Shown: one piece after another, positions 21,960-34,331 of the stretch | How the letters are laid out: each line of letters begins with the position of its first letter | How positions within the stretch are numbered: position 1 is the stretch's first letter | Assembly (NCBI RefSeq): GCF_013385985.1 | Contig: NZ_JACAOY010000001.1 | Location: forward strand, 105,202-169,201 | DNA: 64,000 nt | Direction: 5' to 3' | Origin: Pseudomonas sp. B6002 | Lineage (GTDB): Bacteria; Pseudomonadota; Gammaproteobacteria; Pseudomonadales; Pseudomonadaceae | Notes under the pieces: model-generated | Seen by the model: the letters and a program-made list of their open reading frames with translations, nothing else | Database searches by the model: none | What the model was told of the DNA's origin: nothing | Program-made: the position numbers and the translations under genes

Positions 21960-23996
21960 ATGCCACTGCGCCAGCGTCTAGAAAACCTACCGGTCGGGCA
22001 GAAACTGCTGGCCGCCTTGCTGGTGCTGCTCACCACCGTGTTGCTGGTGGCCAACCTGACGTTCATCAGTGCGGCCTACTGGATCTCCCAGGAAAGCATG
22101 GCCCCCCAGGCGCTCCAGGCCATTGGTCGGCTGGTGTCCAACCCGGCCCTCGCCGCCGAAGCGCTTGAATCCCCCGCCAAGGCCGACGCGCTCCTTAACG
22201 AACTGACCAGCTATTCACCGCTACGCGCCGCCGCGCTGTACGACGGCGAAGGCAACCGCCTGGCGCAGATGCAACATGGCGATCGCCTGCACCTGCCGGA
22301 CAACTACCGGCATATCGAAGCCTGGCGCGTCACCGAATTTCGCAGCAACCAGGTCATCACCCTGCCCCGCGCCGGCCAACCTTCCGGGCACCTGCTGCTG
22401 GTGGCCAGCAGTGAGCTGCCGGTGGCCTTCTATACCGGCACCTTGACCGCCAGCCTGGGCATCCTGATTTTCAGCGTGCTGTTGTGGCTGATCATCGCCC
22501 GGCAGATCAAACGCCTGATCACCCGGCCGATCCACGAACTGGAAGAGCTGTCGCGCCAGGTCACCCGCGAAGAAAACTACGCCCTGCGCGCCGGCCGTGG
22601 CAACCACGACGAAATCGGCAGCCTGGCCGAAGCCTTCAACACCATGCTCTCGCGCATCGAAGCCCGCGAGCAACAGCTCAAGCGCGCCAGGGACGATTCC
22701 CAGGCCGCCTACGACCAGGCCCAGGGCCTGGCGGAAGAAACCCGCCACACCAACCGCAAGCTGGAACTGGAAGTCCAGGTGCGCAGCAAGATCGAGAAAA
22801 AACTCACCGGCTTCCAGAACTACCTCAACAGCATCATCGACTCGATGCCCTCGGCGCTGATCGCCCTGGACGAACAACTCTACGTGACCCAGTGGAACCA
22901 GGAAGCCAGCGCGCTTTCCGGTACGCGCCTGGATGAAGCGCTGAACCAGCCGATTTTCCTGGCCTTCCAGCCGCTCAAACCCTATCTGCCGCAAATCAAG
23001 GCCACCGTCGAGCAGCACACGGTGGAACGCATCGAGCGGGTCACCTGGGTCAAGGATGATGAGCCCAAGCATTACGCCCTGACCTTCTACCCGCTGATGG
23101 GCGGAGCCGGGCGCGGCGTGGTGATCCGTATCGACGACATTACCCAGCGCCTGTCCCTGGAAGAGATGATGGTGCAGTCGGAAAAAATGCTCTCGGTCGG
23201 TGGCCTCGCCGCCGGTATGGCTCATGAGATCAACAACCCCCTGGGCGCAATCCTGCACAACGTACAGAACATCCGCCGCCGTCTGTCCCCCGATTTGCCC
23301 AAGAACCTGGAGCACGCCGAACAAGCCGGCATCGAGCTGGACACCGTCAACCGCTACCTGCAAAGCCGTGAGGTGCCGCAGTTGCTCGATGGCATCCAGC
23401 AAGCCGGTGCACGGGCAGCGAAGATCGTTACCCACATGCTCAGTTTCAGCCGGCGCAGCAACCGGCAGATGGCGCCGTGCGACCTGCCCGCGCTGATTGA
23501 CCAAGCGGTAGAGATCGCCGGTAACGACTTCGACCTGACCATCGGTTTCGACTTCAAGGGCCAGGCGATCATTCGCCAGTTCGACCCGCAACTGGGCCCC
23601 GTGCCCGGCACCGCCAACGAATTGGAACAGGTGCTGCTCAACCTGCTGAAAAACGCCGCCCAGGCGATCCACCTGCGCGAAGACGACAGCGAGCCGGGGC
23701 GCATCATCCTGCGCACCCGCCTCAACCCTCCGTGGGCGGAGATCCAGGTGGAAGACAACGGCATCGGCATGAGTGAAAACGTGCGCAAGCGCACCTTCGA
23801 GCCGTTCTTCACCACCAAGGAGATCGGCCAGGGCACCGGGCTTGGGCTGTCGGTGTCGTACTTCATCATCACCAACAACCACAAGGGCCAGATGGAAGTG
23901 CACTCCACACCGGGCCAGGGCACGTGCTTTACCCTGCGTCTGCCCCTGGCCGGCAGCCAACTGCCCCCTTACGAACTTACCCAACTGGAGCACTGA
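21960..23996 (+). CDS. Hybrid-less PAS/HAMP sensor histidine kinase
   Basis: Membrane sensor kinase of 678 residues. It has a first membrane helix (about 15-40), a periplasmic sensing region (about 41-155), a second helix (about 160-182, LGILIFSVLLWLIIA) and a HAMP segment with TRPIHELEEL. A coiled coil, a PAS domain (YLNSIIDSMPSALIALDE), a HisKA domain with H-box GMAHEINNPLGA, and an ATPase domain with N (LNLLKNAAQ), G1 (DNGIGM) and G2 (GTGLGLSV) boxes follow. ATG at 21960 is used rather than a TTG at 21942. No response regulator is adjacent, so it is an orphan kinase here; a similar kinase follows panE in P. aeruginosa. Confidence 0.88.
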   Translation: MPLRQRLENLPVGQKLLAALLVLLTTVLLVANLTFISAAYWISQESMAPQALQAIGRLVSNPALAAEALESPAKADALLNELTSYSPLRAAALYDGEGNRLAQMQHGDRLHLPDNYRHIEAWRVTEFRSNQVITLPRAGQPSGHLLLVASSELPVAFYTGTLTASLGILIFSVLLWLIIARQIKRLITRPIHELEELSRQVTREENYALRAGRGNHDEIGSLAEAFNTMLSRIEAREQQLKRARDDSQAAYDQAQGLAEETRHTNRKLELEVQVRSKIEKKLTGFQNYLNSIIDSMPSALIALDEQLYVTQWNQEASALSGTRLDEALNQPIFLAFQPLKPYLPQIKATVEQHTVERIERVTWVKDDEPKHYALTFYPLMGGAGRGVVIRIDDITQRLSLEEMMVQSEKMLSVGGLAAGMAHEINNPLGAILHNVQNIRRRLSPDLPKNLEHAEQAGIELDTVNRYLQSREVPQLLDGIQQAGARAAKIVTHMLSFSRRSNRQMAPCDLPALIDQAVEIAGNDFDLTIGFDFKGQAIIRQFDPQLGPVPGTANELEQVLLNLLKNAAQAIHLREDDSEPGRIILRTRLNPPWAEIQVEDNGIGMSENVRKRTFEPFFTTKEIGQGTGLGLSVSYFIITNNHKGQMEVHSTPGQGTCFTLRLPLAGSQLPPYELTQLEH

Positions 23997-23998
23997 CC

Positions 23999-24577
23999 AT
24001 GGGCTTTCGCCTGTCGAAGATCTACACCCGTACCGGCGACAAGGGCGAAACCGGCCTCGGCGATGGCCGCCGCGTGCCCAAGGACCACCCACGGGTGGAG
24101 GCCATTGGCGAGGTCGATACGCTGAACAGTCAGTTGGGGTTGCTGCTGGCCAACCTGGAAGAACAGAGCGGCAAGCACCCGGAACTGAAGGATGTGATCG
24201 AAGTGCTTACGCCGTGCCAGCATCGTTTGTTCGACCTGGGCGGTGAGCTGGCGATGCCGGTGTACAAGGCGTTGAACGCGGCGGAAGTGGATCGGCTGGA
24301 AGCAGCGATTGACCGCTGGAATGAGGAAGTGGGGCCGCTGGAGAACTTCATCCTGCCCGGTGGTTCGGCGCTGATTGCCCAAGCCCATGTATGCCGCAGC
24401 CTGGCGCGCAGTGCAGAGCGGCGGTGTCAGCAGTTGAATGCGGTGGAACCGTTGGAAGGCGTGGGGTTGGCGTATATCAATCGGCTGTCGGATTTGCTGT
24501 TTGTGGCGGCGCGGGTGATTGCCAAGCGCCAGGGTGTGGCGGAGGTGTTGTGGCAGGCGGCTGCCAAGCCCCACTGA
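23999..24577 (+). CDS. PduO-type cob(I)yrinic acid a,c-diamide adenosyltransferase
   Basis: Transfers adenosyl from ATP to cobalamin precursors. The family core is visible: the N-terminal TRTGDKGETGLGDG, AIGEVDTLNSQLG, and a C-terminal CRSLARSAERR that binds ATP/corrin. It has 192 residues from ATG 23999, which begins two bases after the kinase stop; the tight spacing suggests co-transcription although the functions are not obviously linked. Confidence 0.92.
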   Translation: MGFRLSKIYTRTGDKGETGLGDGRRVPKDHPRVEAIGEVDTLNSQLGLLLANLEEQSGKHPELKDVIEVLTPCQHRLFDLGGELAMPVYKALNAAEVDRLEAAIDRWNEEVGPLENFILPGGSALIAQAHVCRSLARSAERRCQQLNAVEPLEGVGLAYINRLSDLLFVAARVIAKRQGVAEVLWQAAAKPH

Positions 24578-24601
24578 GGATTGTGTATTGACTGGTCTGG
24601 C

Positions 24602-24672
24602 GCCATCGCCGGCAAGCCGGCTCCTACAGGGGAATGCATTTCAACTGTAGGAGCCGGCTTGCCGGCGATGGC
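24602..24672. repeat. REP doublet between pduO and the Nudix gene
   Basis: Inverted copies of GCCGGCAAGCCGGCTCCTAC and its complement (arms about 24602-24629 and 24645-24672) around a short spacer containing GGGGAATGCATTTCAA. It lies between convergent genes. The spacer recurs in the element at 61561-61634. Confidence 0.9.
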
Positions 24673-24687
24673 GTCTTCAAGGCCACA

Positions 24688-25632
24688 TCAAACCTCAGGC
24701 CAAAACGCCCGAATGCCAGCCACACCCTGAGCCCCAGCGTCCCAAGCCTGTTCACGCTCAGCCGGCCCCACCCCACCCAGCAGAAACACCGGCTTGCTGA
24801 ACCCACTGATCAACTGCGCCGCCTGCTCCCAACCCAACGGCTGCGCATCAGGATGAGTCTGGGTCGGTTGCACCGGTGACAAGGTGACAAAATCCACGTC
24901 CATCAACTCGGCCAGCGCCAGTTCTTCAGCGTTGTGGCAAGAAGCCGCCAACCAGCGGTCCTTGGGCAGCGGCCGGCCTTTGCTCGCGTATTTGCGCAGT
25001 TGCGCCGAGGTCATGTGCCAGCCCGCCGAGGGGAAATCCCCCAACCATTCAAATGGCCCTTTGAGCATCAATTGCGCCTTGCCTGCGCACAGCCCCACTG
25101 CATCCACCGCCAGGTCACGGTACTTGGGGTCGTAGCCATTGGGCGCTCGCAGTTGAACCAGCTTGATGCCGCCAGCAATGGCTTTCTGGATACCGCGCAA
25201 CAATGCGGGGGTTTCCAGCTCGCCAGGCGTGATCAAGTACTCGGCCGGCAAACGCGCGGCTGCAACGATGGGCGCATTGGCAGCCGGGAATTCATAGTTG
25301 ATCAGGTCTCGCGGCGCCACCCATTCCAACGGCTGCCCTTCGGCACCATGGGGTTCGCCGGTAAAGGCCGAGACTTCCCAGACATCCAGCAACACCTGCT
25401 TGTCCGGGTAGTCATGCTGTACTTTGATCAACGGGCGTGCCGTGGTGACCTGGATGCCCAGCTCTTCCTGCAATTCGCGGGACAGTGCGGTTTCGACCGA
25501 TTCGTCGGCCTCCACCTTGCCCCCGGGAAACTCCCAGAGACCGCCCTGATGCTGGGTATCGGCGCGGCGCGCCAGCAGGATCCTGCCGTCGACACCGCGG
25601 ATCACCGCTGCTGCTACATGCACTCGTTTCAC
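24688..25632 (-). CDS. Nudix hydrolase fused to thiamine-phosphate synthase-like domain
   Basis: The 314-residue protein starts with a Nudix domain (1-130) whose box GKVEADESVETALSRELQEE fits the G-x5-E-x7-RE-x2-EE-x-G pattern; this MutT-like part resembles 8-oxo-dGTP diphosphatases. Residues 135-314 resemble ThiE/TenI barrels (KLVQLRAPNGYD, DFVTLSPVQPTQTHPD, PVFLLGGVG). Such fusions occur at this place in other pseudomonads. What the second domain does is unknown. It is 13 bp from argJ on the same strand. Confidence 0.9.
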   Translation of the reverse strand: MKRVHVAAAVIRGVDGRILLARRADTQHQGGLWEFPGGKVEADESVETALSRELQEELGIQVTTARPLIKVQHDYPDKQVLLDVWEVSAFTGEPHGAEGQPLEWVAPRDLINYEFPAANAPIVAAARLPAEYLITPGELETPALLRGIQKAIAGGIKLVQLRAPNGYDPKYRDLAVDAVGLCAGKAQLMLKGPFEWLGDFPSAGWHMTSAQLRKYASKGRPLPKDRWLAASCHNAEELALAELMDVDFVTLSPVQPTQTHPDAQPLGWEQAAQLISGFSKPVFLLGGVGPAEREQAWDAGAQGVAGIRAFWPEV

Positions 25633-25645
25633 CGCGCTTATCCTC

Positions 25646-26863
25646 TTAGGTACGGTATTCCGCGTTGATCTTCACGTACTCGTGGGACAGGTCGGTGGTC
25701 CAGATGGTTTCGCTGCACTCACCGCGCCCCAACTCGATGCGGATGGTGATTTCTTCCTGTTGCATCACCGCCGAGCCCTGGGCTTCGGTGTAGGTCTCGG
25801 CACGGGCGCCACGGCTGGCGATGCACACGCCGCTGAGGAATACGTCGATCTTGCTCACGTCCAGGTCCGGCACACCGGCACGGCCGACGGCCGCCAGGAT
25901 ACGGCCCCAGTTCGGGTCGGAGGCGAACAGCGCGGTCTTGATCAGCGGCGAGTGCGCCACGGTGTAACCCACGTCCAGGCATTCCTGGTGGTTGCCGCCG
26001 CCATTGACTTCAACGGTAACGAACTTGGTCGCACCTTCGCCGTCACGCACGATGGCCTGGGCCACGTCCATGCACACTTCAAATACCGCCTGCTTCAACG
26101 CGGCGAACAGCGGGCCGCTGGCCTCGGTGATTTCCGGCAGGTTGGCCTGGCCGGTGGCGATCAGCATGCAGCAGTCGTTGGTGGAGGTATCGCCATCGAT
26201 GGTGATGCGGTTGAACGACTTGTTGGCGCCGTCCAGGATCAGGCTGTGCAGCACGTCGCGGGAGACTTTGGCGTCGGTGGCGATGTAGCCGAGCATGGTG
26301 GCCATGTTCGGACGGATCATGCCCGCGCCCTTGCTGATGCCGGTCACGGTGACGGTCACGCCGTCGTGCACGAACTGGCGGCTCGCGCCTTTTGGCAGGG
26401 TGTCGGTGGTCATGATGCCGGTGGCAGCGGCAGCCCAGTTATCCACAGACAGGTCGTCCAGTGCGGCTTGCAGGGCACCTTCGATTTTTTCGACAGGCAA
26501 CGGCTCGCCGATCACCCCGGTGGAGTACGGCAGCACTTGGCTGGCATCCACGCCCGTCAGTTGGGCCAGCTTGGCGCAGGTGCGCGCAGCGGCCACCAGG
26601 CCTGGCTCGCCGGTACCGGCGTTGGCATTACCAGTGTTGGTCAGCAGGTAACGAATGTTGCCGGCTACACGCTGCTTGGCCAGGATCACCGGCGCTGCGC
26701 AGAACGCATTGAGGGTGAACACGCCAGCGACGGTTGAACCTTCGGCACAGCGCATCACCACCACATCCTTGCGCCCCGGGCGCTTGATGCCGGCCGAAGC
26801 GATACCGAGTTCAAAACCGGCAACCGGGTGCAATGTGGGCAAAGGACCAAGACCAACAGCCAT
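25646..26863 (-). CDS. argJ: Bifunctional ornithine acetyltransferase/N-acetylglutamate synthase
   Basis: Recycles the acetyl group between N-acetylornithine and glutamate in arginine synthesis. The self-cleavage motif [14 protein letters not shown] is present; cleavage is between Ala and Thr, and the Thr becomes the nucleophile. ATG at 26863 gives 405 residues. The frame extends upstream to 26944, which is not family-like. It follows secA by about 125 bp. Confidence 0.95.
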   Translation of the reverse strand: MAVGLGPLPTLHPVAGFELGIASAGIKRPGRKDVVVMRCAEGSTVAGVFTLNAFCAAPVILAKQRVAGNIRYLLTNTGNANAGTGEPGLVAAARTCAKLAQLTGVDASQVLPYSTGVIGEPLPVEKIEGALQAALDDLSVDNWAAAATGIMTTDTLPKGASRQFVHDGVTVTVTGISKGAGMIRPNMATMLGYIATDAKVSRDVLHSLILDGANKSFNRITIDGDTSTNDCCMLIATGQANLPEITEASGPLFAALKQAVFEVCMDVAQAIVRDGEGATKFVTVEVNGGGNHQECLDVGYTVAHSPLIKTALFASDPNWGRILAAVGRAGVPDLDVSKIDVFLSGVCIASRGARAETYTEAQGSAVMQQEEITIRIELGRGECSETIWTTDLSHEYVKINAEYRT

Positions 26864-26987
26864 GAATGCGCTCCTTAAAAATGAGGTGATATCTGTGCCG
26901 TCGTGAGCGACGGTGAAATTAATGGCAAAACGCCGCGACGGCAAAGGCCGGTCGCGGCGCGGGGTGTTGCAGCGTCAGGCAAAAATC

Positions 26988-29723
<2,736 letters not shown>

Positions 29724-30028
29724 ATCGGCAGGTTCTTCCACACATAGGGATGGAGGGCGCACCGTGAGTGGCCCGAGCAGCCCTCACGGCCGCATGCGAA
29801 CGCGCATTCTACCCGGATTCGTGGGTGAGGAAAGTGGCGTTGTTCCCCGATGCTGGCATGGTGCTGTGAGAGGGCTTGTTTAAAATAAGGGCTTTTGCTG
29901 GAACTTCAACCCATGGCGTGCAGAAGTTACCTATTGATTTTGCGGTCTTTGGCCTGTCATTGCATTGCCAGGGGGCCTGCGGGCGCTTTCTGTTAAGATG
30001 GCAGCTCTGTTACTTAAGGTGTCTAAAC
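29724..30028. other. Divergent intergenic region between secA and dciA
   Basis: A 305-bp region. A 6-bp inverted repeat (CGTGAG and CTCACG, about 29762-29789) lies in the secA leader, and a TAAGAT hexamer at 29994-29999 could be the -10 of dciA, without a good -35. No gene is supported. Confidence 0.4.
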
Positions 30029-30484
30029 ATGGCATTTCGCCCTCATACAGCTCGCATTCCCAGCGTGTTGCTCCGCGAAGCCAAGCCGTTGAAAGCCATC
30101 TTTGGCCACGCGCAACGCCTGGGCCATTTGCAGCGCCTGCTCGAAAGCCAATTGCAACCGGCCGCACGTGAACATTGTCATGTGGCGTCCTGGCGTGAAG
30201 GCAATTTGCTGTTAATTGTCACCGACGGTCATTGGGCCACGCGTTTGCGTTACCAGCAAAAGCGCCTGCAGCGTCAATTGATGGCGTTCGATGAATTCGC
30301 CAACCTGATGCGCATCCAGTTCAAAGTGCAGCCGCCCACCGTGCAACAGGGCGCAGTGGGGCACACAATGGACTTGTCGGTGAATGCCGCCGAAACCATC
30401 CAGGCGACGGCCGACGGCATCAGCGACCCGGGCTTGCGCGCCGCCCTGGAACGGCTCGCCGCCCACGCCAAGCCCAAGGCCTGA
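30029..30484 (+). CDS. dciA: DciA family (DUF721) replicative helicase loader
   Basis: Protein of 151 residues whose domain (LKAIFGHAQRLGHLQRLLES, then LLIVTDGHWATRLRYQQ) matches the KH-like DUF721/DciA type. DciA delivers DnaB to the origin in bacteria lacking DnaC; the P. aeruginosa homologue next to secA was among those studied. ATG at 30029 has AAGG 9 bases upstream; the open frame before it is discarded. Confidence 0.88.
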   Translation: MAFRPHTARIPSVLLREAKPLKAIFGHAQRLGHLQRLLESQLQPAAREHCHVASWREGNLLLIVTDGHWATRLRYQQKRLQRQLMAFDEFANLMRIQFKVQPPTVQQGAVGHTMDLSVNAAETIQATADGISDPGLRAALERLAAHAKPKA

Positions 30485-30488
30485 ACCG

Positions 30489-31967
30489 TTACTTGCGCTT
30501 GCTGCCCCCCAGCAACGATCCCAGCAAACCGCGCACCAACTGACGCCCCATCTGATTGGCCGCCTGCTGCATCGCGGATTTCAGCGCCTTGCCTGCCGTG
30601 GTGCCCAGAAAGGCACCCGCCTTGTCCGTAAAGCTCGGCTCTTCGGCAGCCGGCTTGGCCTCTTCGGTCGGCCCAAGCTCCTTGCGCGCCATCAGCACTT
30701 CATAGGCCGATTCCCGGTCAATCGGCTTGTCGTAGCGCCCCAGCAACGGCGAACTGGCGATCAGCGCGGCGCGTTCGGCCTCGCTGAGCGGCCCGATACG
30801 CGACTGCGGCGGCGCCACCAGTACGCGCTGGACGACTTCCGGCGTGCCTTTTTCCTGCAGCGCGCCCACCAAGGCCTCACCCGTGCCCAGCTCGGTCAGC
30901 ACCGCCAGGGTATCGAAGGTCGGGTTGGGCCGAAAACCGTCTGCCACTGCCCGCAGGGACTTCTGTTCTTTGGTGGTGAACGCCCGCAGGCCGTGCTGGA
31001 TGCGCAGGCCCAATTGCGCCAGGACCGTGTCAGGCAAATCCCCCGGAGACTGTGTGACAAAGTAAACGCCAACGCCTTTGGAGCGAATCAACCGCACCAC
31101 TTGCTCCAACCGCTCCTGCAACGCCTTGGGCGTATCGGCAAACAGCAAGTGGGCCTCATCGAAGAACAGCGCCAACAACGGTTTATCGGCATCGCCGCGT
31201 TCAGGCAACTGCTCGAACAGCTCCGCCAACAGCCACAGCAGGAAGGTCGCGTACACCTTGGGCGCCTCATGCACCAGACGGCTGGCGTCGAGCAGGTGGA
31301 TACGCCCTCGCCCATCACTGGCGGGTTGCAGAATGTCTTCCAGCTGCAAGGCTGGCTCGCCAAACAAGGCTTCCGCGCCCTGTTGCTCCAACACGGCAAG
31401 ACGCCGTAACAGGGCCTGGCTGGAGCCGGTGGTCATCAGCGCCGCGTCGTCGCCCAGCAGTTCCGGGTGGTAACGCAGGTGGTTGAGCAGTGCTTTCAGG
31501 TCTTTGAGGTCCAGCAGCAGCAAGCCTTCGCGATCGGCCACTTTAAAGGTCGCATAGAGCGCTGACTGTTGGCTGTCGGTAAGTTCCAGCAGCGCGCCGA
31601 GCAGCAATGGGCCCATTTCACTGATGGTGGTGCGCAATGGATGACCGGATTGCCCGTGGATATCCCACAACGTCACGGGGTAGGCCTTGGCCGTGTACCC
31701 CAGGAAAGGCATGCCGGCGATGCGCTCGGCCACCTTGCCCTGCGGATTGGCTGCGGCCCCGAGGCCACACAGGTCGCCCTTGATGTCCGCCGCAAATACC
31801 GCCACGCCCGCGTCACTGAAGGCTTCCGCGAGGCGCTGCAAGGTGACGGTCTTGCCCGTGCCGGTCGCACCGGCAATCAGCCCATGACGGTTGGCCAGGC
31901 GCATGGCCTGGGCGACGGGTTGGCCGTCCAGGCCCGCGCCGATAAGGAGTTGCGTGGTATCAGGCAT
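30489..31967 (-). CDS. HerA-like ATPase, DUF853 (YjgR-type)
   Basis: P-loop ATPase of 492 residues in the FtsK/HerA superfamily. It has Walker A GATGTGKT (about residues 33-40), Walker B LLALFFDEAHLLF, and an arginine-containing VYFVTQSPGDLPD motif. The C-terminal tail is Ala/Gly rich (ALKSAMQQAANQMGRQ). The role in DNA or protein translocation is undefined. It is a single gene, convergent with dciA (4 bp apart). Confidence 0.87.
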   Translation of the reverse strand: MPDTTQLLIGAGLDGQPVAQAMRLANRHGLIAGATGTGKTVTLQRLAEAFSDAGVAVFAADIKGDLCGLGAAANPQGKVAERIAGMPFLGYTAKAYPVTLWDIHGQSGHPLRTTISEMGPLLLGALLELTDSQQSALYATFKVADREGLLLLDLKDLKALLNHLRYHPELLGDDAALMTTGSSQALLRRLAVLEQQGAEALFGEPALQLEDILQPASDGRGRIHLLDASRLVHEAPKVYATFLLWLLAELFEQLPERGDADKPLLALFFDEAHLLFADTPKALQERLEQVVRLIRSKGVGVYFVTQSPGDLPDTVLAQLGLRIQHGLRAFTTKEQKSLRAVADGFRPNPTFDTLAVLTELGTGEALVGALQEKGTPEVVQRVLVAPPQSRIGPLSEAERAALIASSPLLGRYDKPIDRESAYEVLMARKELGPTEEAKPAAEEPSFTDKAGAFLGTTAGKALKSAMQQAANQMGRQLVRGLLGSLLGGSKRK

Positions 31968-32171
31968 TTCGTCACCTCTGGTTAATCTTTAGTGCCGCCA
32001 GGTCGATATAGAGAGGTGTGAGACCCACAAAGTCTAAAAATAGGTCGGATAGTTCCTACAGGGACCAACGGAGCTATCGCAAGAAATATCACACCTTTTT
32101 TGACGCTGCCATTTTGCGCATCCCATAAGGACGCGCTTCGGATAATAAGACCTTAGCGGACCCTACAAGCC

Positions 32172-34061
32172 ATGAATAAAAATCTGCGCTTCAGCCACAA
32201 AATCCTGCTTGCAGCCTCCCTTATCGTCATCGCCGCTTTTGCGCTGTTTACCCTCTACAACGACTACCTGCAACGCAACGCCATCCGCGACGACCTCAAC
32301 AATTACTTGCATGAAATGGGTGATGTCACCGCCAGCAACATCCAAACCTGGCTTACCGGGCGCATTGCCCTGGTTGAAAACGCCGCGCAAAACATCGCCA
32401 TCAACCCCGAGCCCTCCGCCGTTGCCAGGCTGCTGGAGCAGAAAGCCCTGACCTCCTCGTTCATGGCGACCTACGTGGGTGACAGCAAGGGCGCGTTCAC
32501 CATCCGCCCCGACACCAAGATGCCGGACGGCTTCGACCCGCGTGTCCGCCCCTGGTACAAAGGCGCCCAGGCCAGCAACGGCTCGACGCTCACCGAGCCC
32601 TACATCGATGCCGCGACCGGCAAACTGATTATTTCCATCGCTACCCCCAGCACCCAGGGCGCCCAGAGCATTGGTGTCGTGGGTGGCGACCTGAGCCTGC
32701 AAACCCTGGTGGATAACATTGGCGCGCTGAACTTCGGCGGCATGGGTTATGCGTTCCTGGTCAGCGCCGATGGCAAGGTGCTGGTGCACCCGGACAAGAA
32801 CCTGGTGATGAAGACGCTGGCCGATGTGTACCCAAAAAACACGCCAACGATCAGCACCGGCTTCAGCGAGGTCGAGGCCAACGGCAAGGACAACATCGTG
32901 ACCTTTACACCGATCAAGGGTCTACCCTCGGTGAACTGGTATCTCGGCATTTCGGTGGATAAAGACAAATCCTTCGCCATGCTCAGCGAATTCCGCACCT
33001 CAGCGGTGATTGCCACGGCCATTGCCGTGGTGATCATCATCGCCCTGCTCGGCATGCTGATCCGCATCCTGCTGCAACCACTGCACGTGATGACCCGCGC
33101 CATGCAAGACATCGCCGACGGTGAAGGCGACCTGACACGCCGCCTGGCGATCCAGAACCACGACGAATTCGGCACCTTGGGGAACGCCTTCAACCGCTTC
33201 GTAGAACGTATTCATACGTCGATCCGCGAAGTGTCCTCGGCCACCGAGCAGGTCAATGAAGTGGCGTTGCGCGTGGTGAGCGCCTCCAACTCATCGATGG
33301 TCAATTCCGATGAACAGGCCAACCGCACCAACAGCGTGGCGGCCGCCATCAACCAACTGGGCGCCGCCGCCCAGGAAATCGCGCGCAATGCGGCGCAAGC
33401 CTCGCACCAGGCCAGCGATGCACGGCACCTGGCCGAAGATGGCCAACAGGTGGTGGAGCGCAACATCAAGGCGATGAATCAGCTGTCCGAGATGATCAGT
33501 GCCTCCAGCAGCAATATCGAGGCGCTCAACAGCAAGACGGTGAATATCGGGCAGATTCTCGAGGTGATCACCAGCATTTCCCAGCAAACCAACTTGCTGG
33601 CGCTCAACGCCGCGATCGAAGCGGCCCGTGCCGGGGAAGCGGGTCGCGGGTTCGCCGTGGTGGCCGACGAGGTGCGCAACCTGGCCCATCGCACCCAGGA
33701 GTCGGCGCAACAGGTGCAAAAGATGATCGAGGAGTTGCAGGTCGGAGCCCGTGATTCGGTCAGCACCATGGGTGAAAGCCAGCGTCACAGCCATGACAGC
33801 GTGGAGATCGCCAACCTGGCCGGTGAACGCCTGAACAGCGTGACCCAACGCATTGGCGAGATCGATGGCATGAACCAATCGGTGGCCACCGCCACCGAGG
33901 AGCAGACCTCGGTGGTCGAGTCGATCAACATGGACATTACCGAGATCAACACCCTCAATCAGGAAGGCGTCGAAAACCTGCAATCCACCCTGCGCGCCTG
34001 CGCAGACCTGGAGCAACAGGCGGCGCGCTTGAAACAGTTGGTGGGCAGCTTCCGGATCTGA
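32172..34061 (+). CDS. Methyl-accepting chemotaxis protein, dCache type (PctA/B/C-like)
   Basis: Chemoreceptor of 629 residues. It has a membrane helix at about 10-30, a double Cache periplasmic domain to about 275, a second helix (about 278-300, [18 protein letters not shown]), a HAMP domain, and a cytoplasmic signalling helix pair with the highly conserved tip ([20 protein letters not shown]). The sensor contains RPWYKG and a later [11 protein letters not shown], which agrees with the amino-acid binding pattern of PctA-type receptors; ligand identity is an inference. It lies near purU and mvaT, as pctA-C do in P. aeruginosa. Confidence 0.9.
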   Translation: MNKNLRFSHKILLAASLIVIAAFALFTLYNDYLQRNAIRDDLNNYLHEMGDVTASNIQTWLTGRIALVENAAQNIAINPEPSAVARLLEQKALTSSFMATYVGDSKGAFTIRPDTKMPDGFDPRVRPWYKGAQASNGSTLTEPYIDAATGKLIISIATPSTQGAQSIGVVGGDLSLQTLVDNIGALNFGGMGYAFLVSADGKVLVHPDKNLVMKTLADVYPKNTPTISTGFSEVEANGKDNIVTFTPIKGLPSVNWYLGISVDKDKSFAMLSEFRTSAVIATAIAVVIIIALLGMLIRILLQPLHVMTRAMQDIADGEGDLTRRLAIQNHDEFGTLGNAFNRFVERIHTSIREVSSATEQVNEVALRVVSASNSSMVNSDEQANRTNSVAAAINQLGAAAQEIARNAAQASHQASDARHLAEDGQQVVERNIKAMNQLSEMISASSSNIEALNSKTVNIGQILEVITSISQQTNLLALNAAIEAARAGEAGRGFAVVADEVRNLAHRTQESAQQVQKMIEELQVGARDSVSTMGESQRHSHDSVEIANLAGERLNSVTQRIGEIDGMNQSVATATEEQTSVVESINMDITEINTLNQEGVENLQSTLRACADLEQQAARLKQLVGSFRI

Positions 34062-34074
34062 CCCGCGTGGGGTG

Positions 34075-34245
34075 TTACTTGCCCTCCGGTTCGACCTTGC
34101 CCTTCTCTTGCTCCCACAGCTCGGCGGCCCCCGGAAACTCGGTGCCGTCGTCGCTGCTCAGTTCTTCCGGGTCAAACCGGCTCAAACAGCCCTCCCCCAG
34201 GGTGGCGGGTGCCTTGGAAGTGGCTTTGTCCAGGGGATCGCTCAT
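34075..34245 (-). CDS. Small hypothetical protein
   Basis: A 56-residue acidic protein beginning MSDPLDKATSKAPATL. There are no membrane segments or known motifs; it is rich in Asp/Glu/Pro and ends EQEKGKVEPEGK. A GAGG lies about 8 bases before the ATG. It sits downstream of the purU terminator, so it probably has its own promoter. I recall similar small proteins at this place in other Pseudomonas genomes but cannot check. Confidence 0.5.
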   Translation of the reverse strand: MSDPLDKATSKAPATLGEGCLSRFDPEELSSDDGTEFPGAAELWEQEKGKVEPEGK

Positions 34246-34271
34246 GGTCCGAACCTCTACGCCAAACAAAG

Positions 34272-34310
34272 AAAAAGGGCCTGGGACGATTTAACGCCCA
34301 GGCCCTTCAT
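34272..34310 (-). terminator. Terminator of purU
   Basis: On the minus strand AAGGGCCTGGG pairs with CCCAGGCCCTT across a 10-base loop, followed by five T. Confidence 0.85.
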
Positions 34311-34331
34311 TCTTCAATCAAAACCCTTGGA

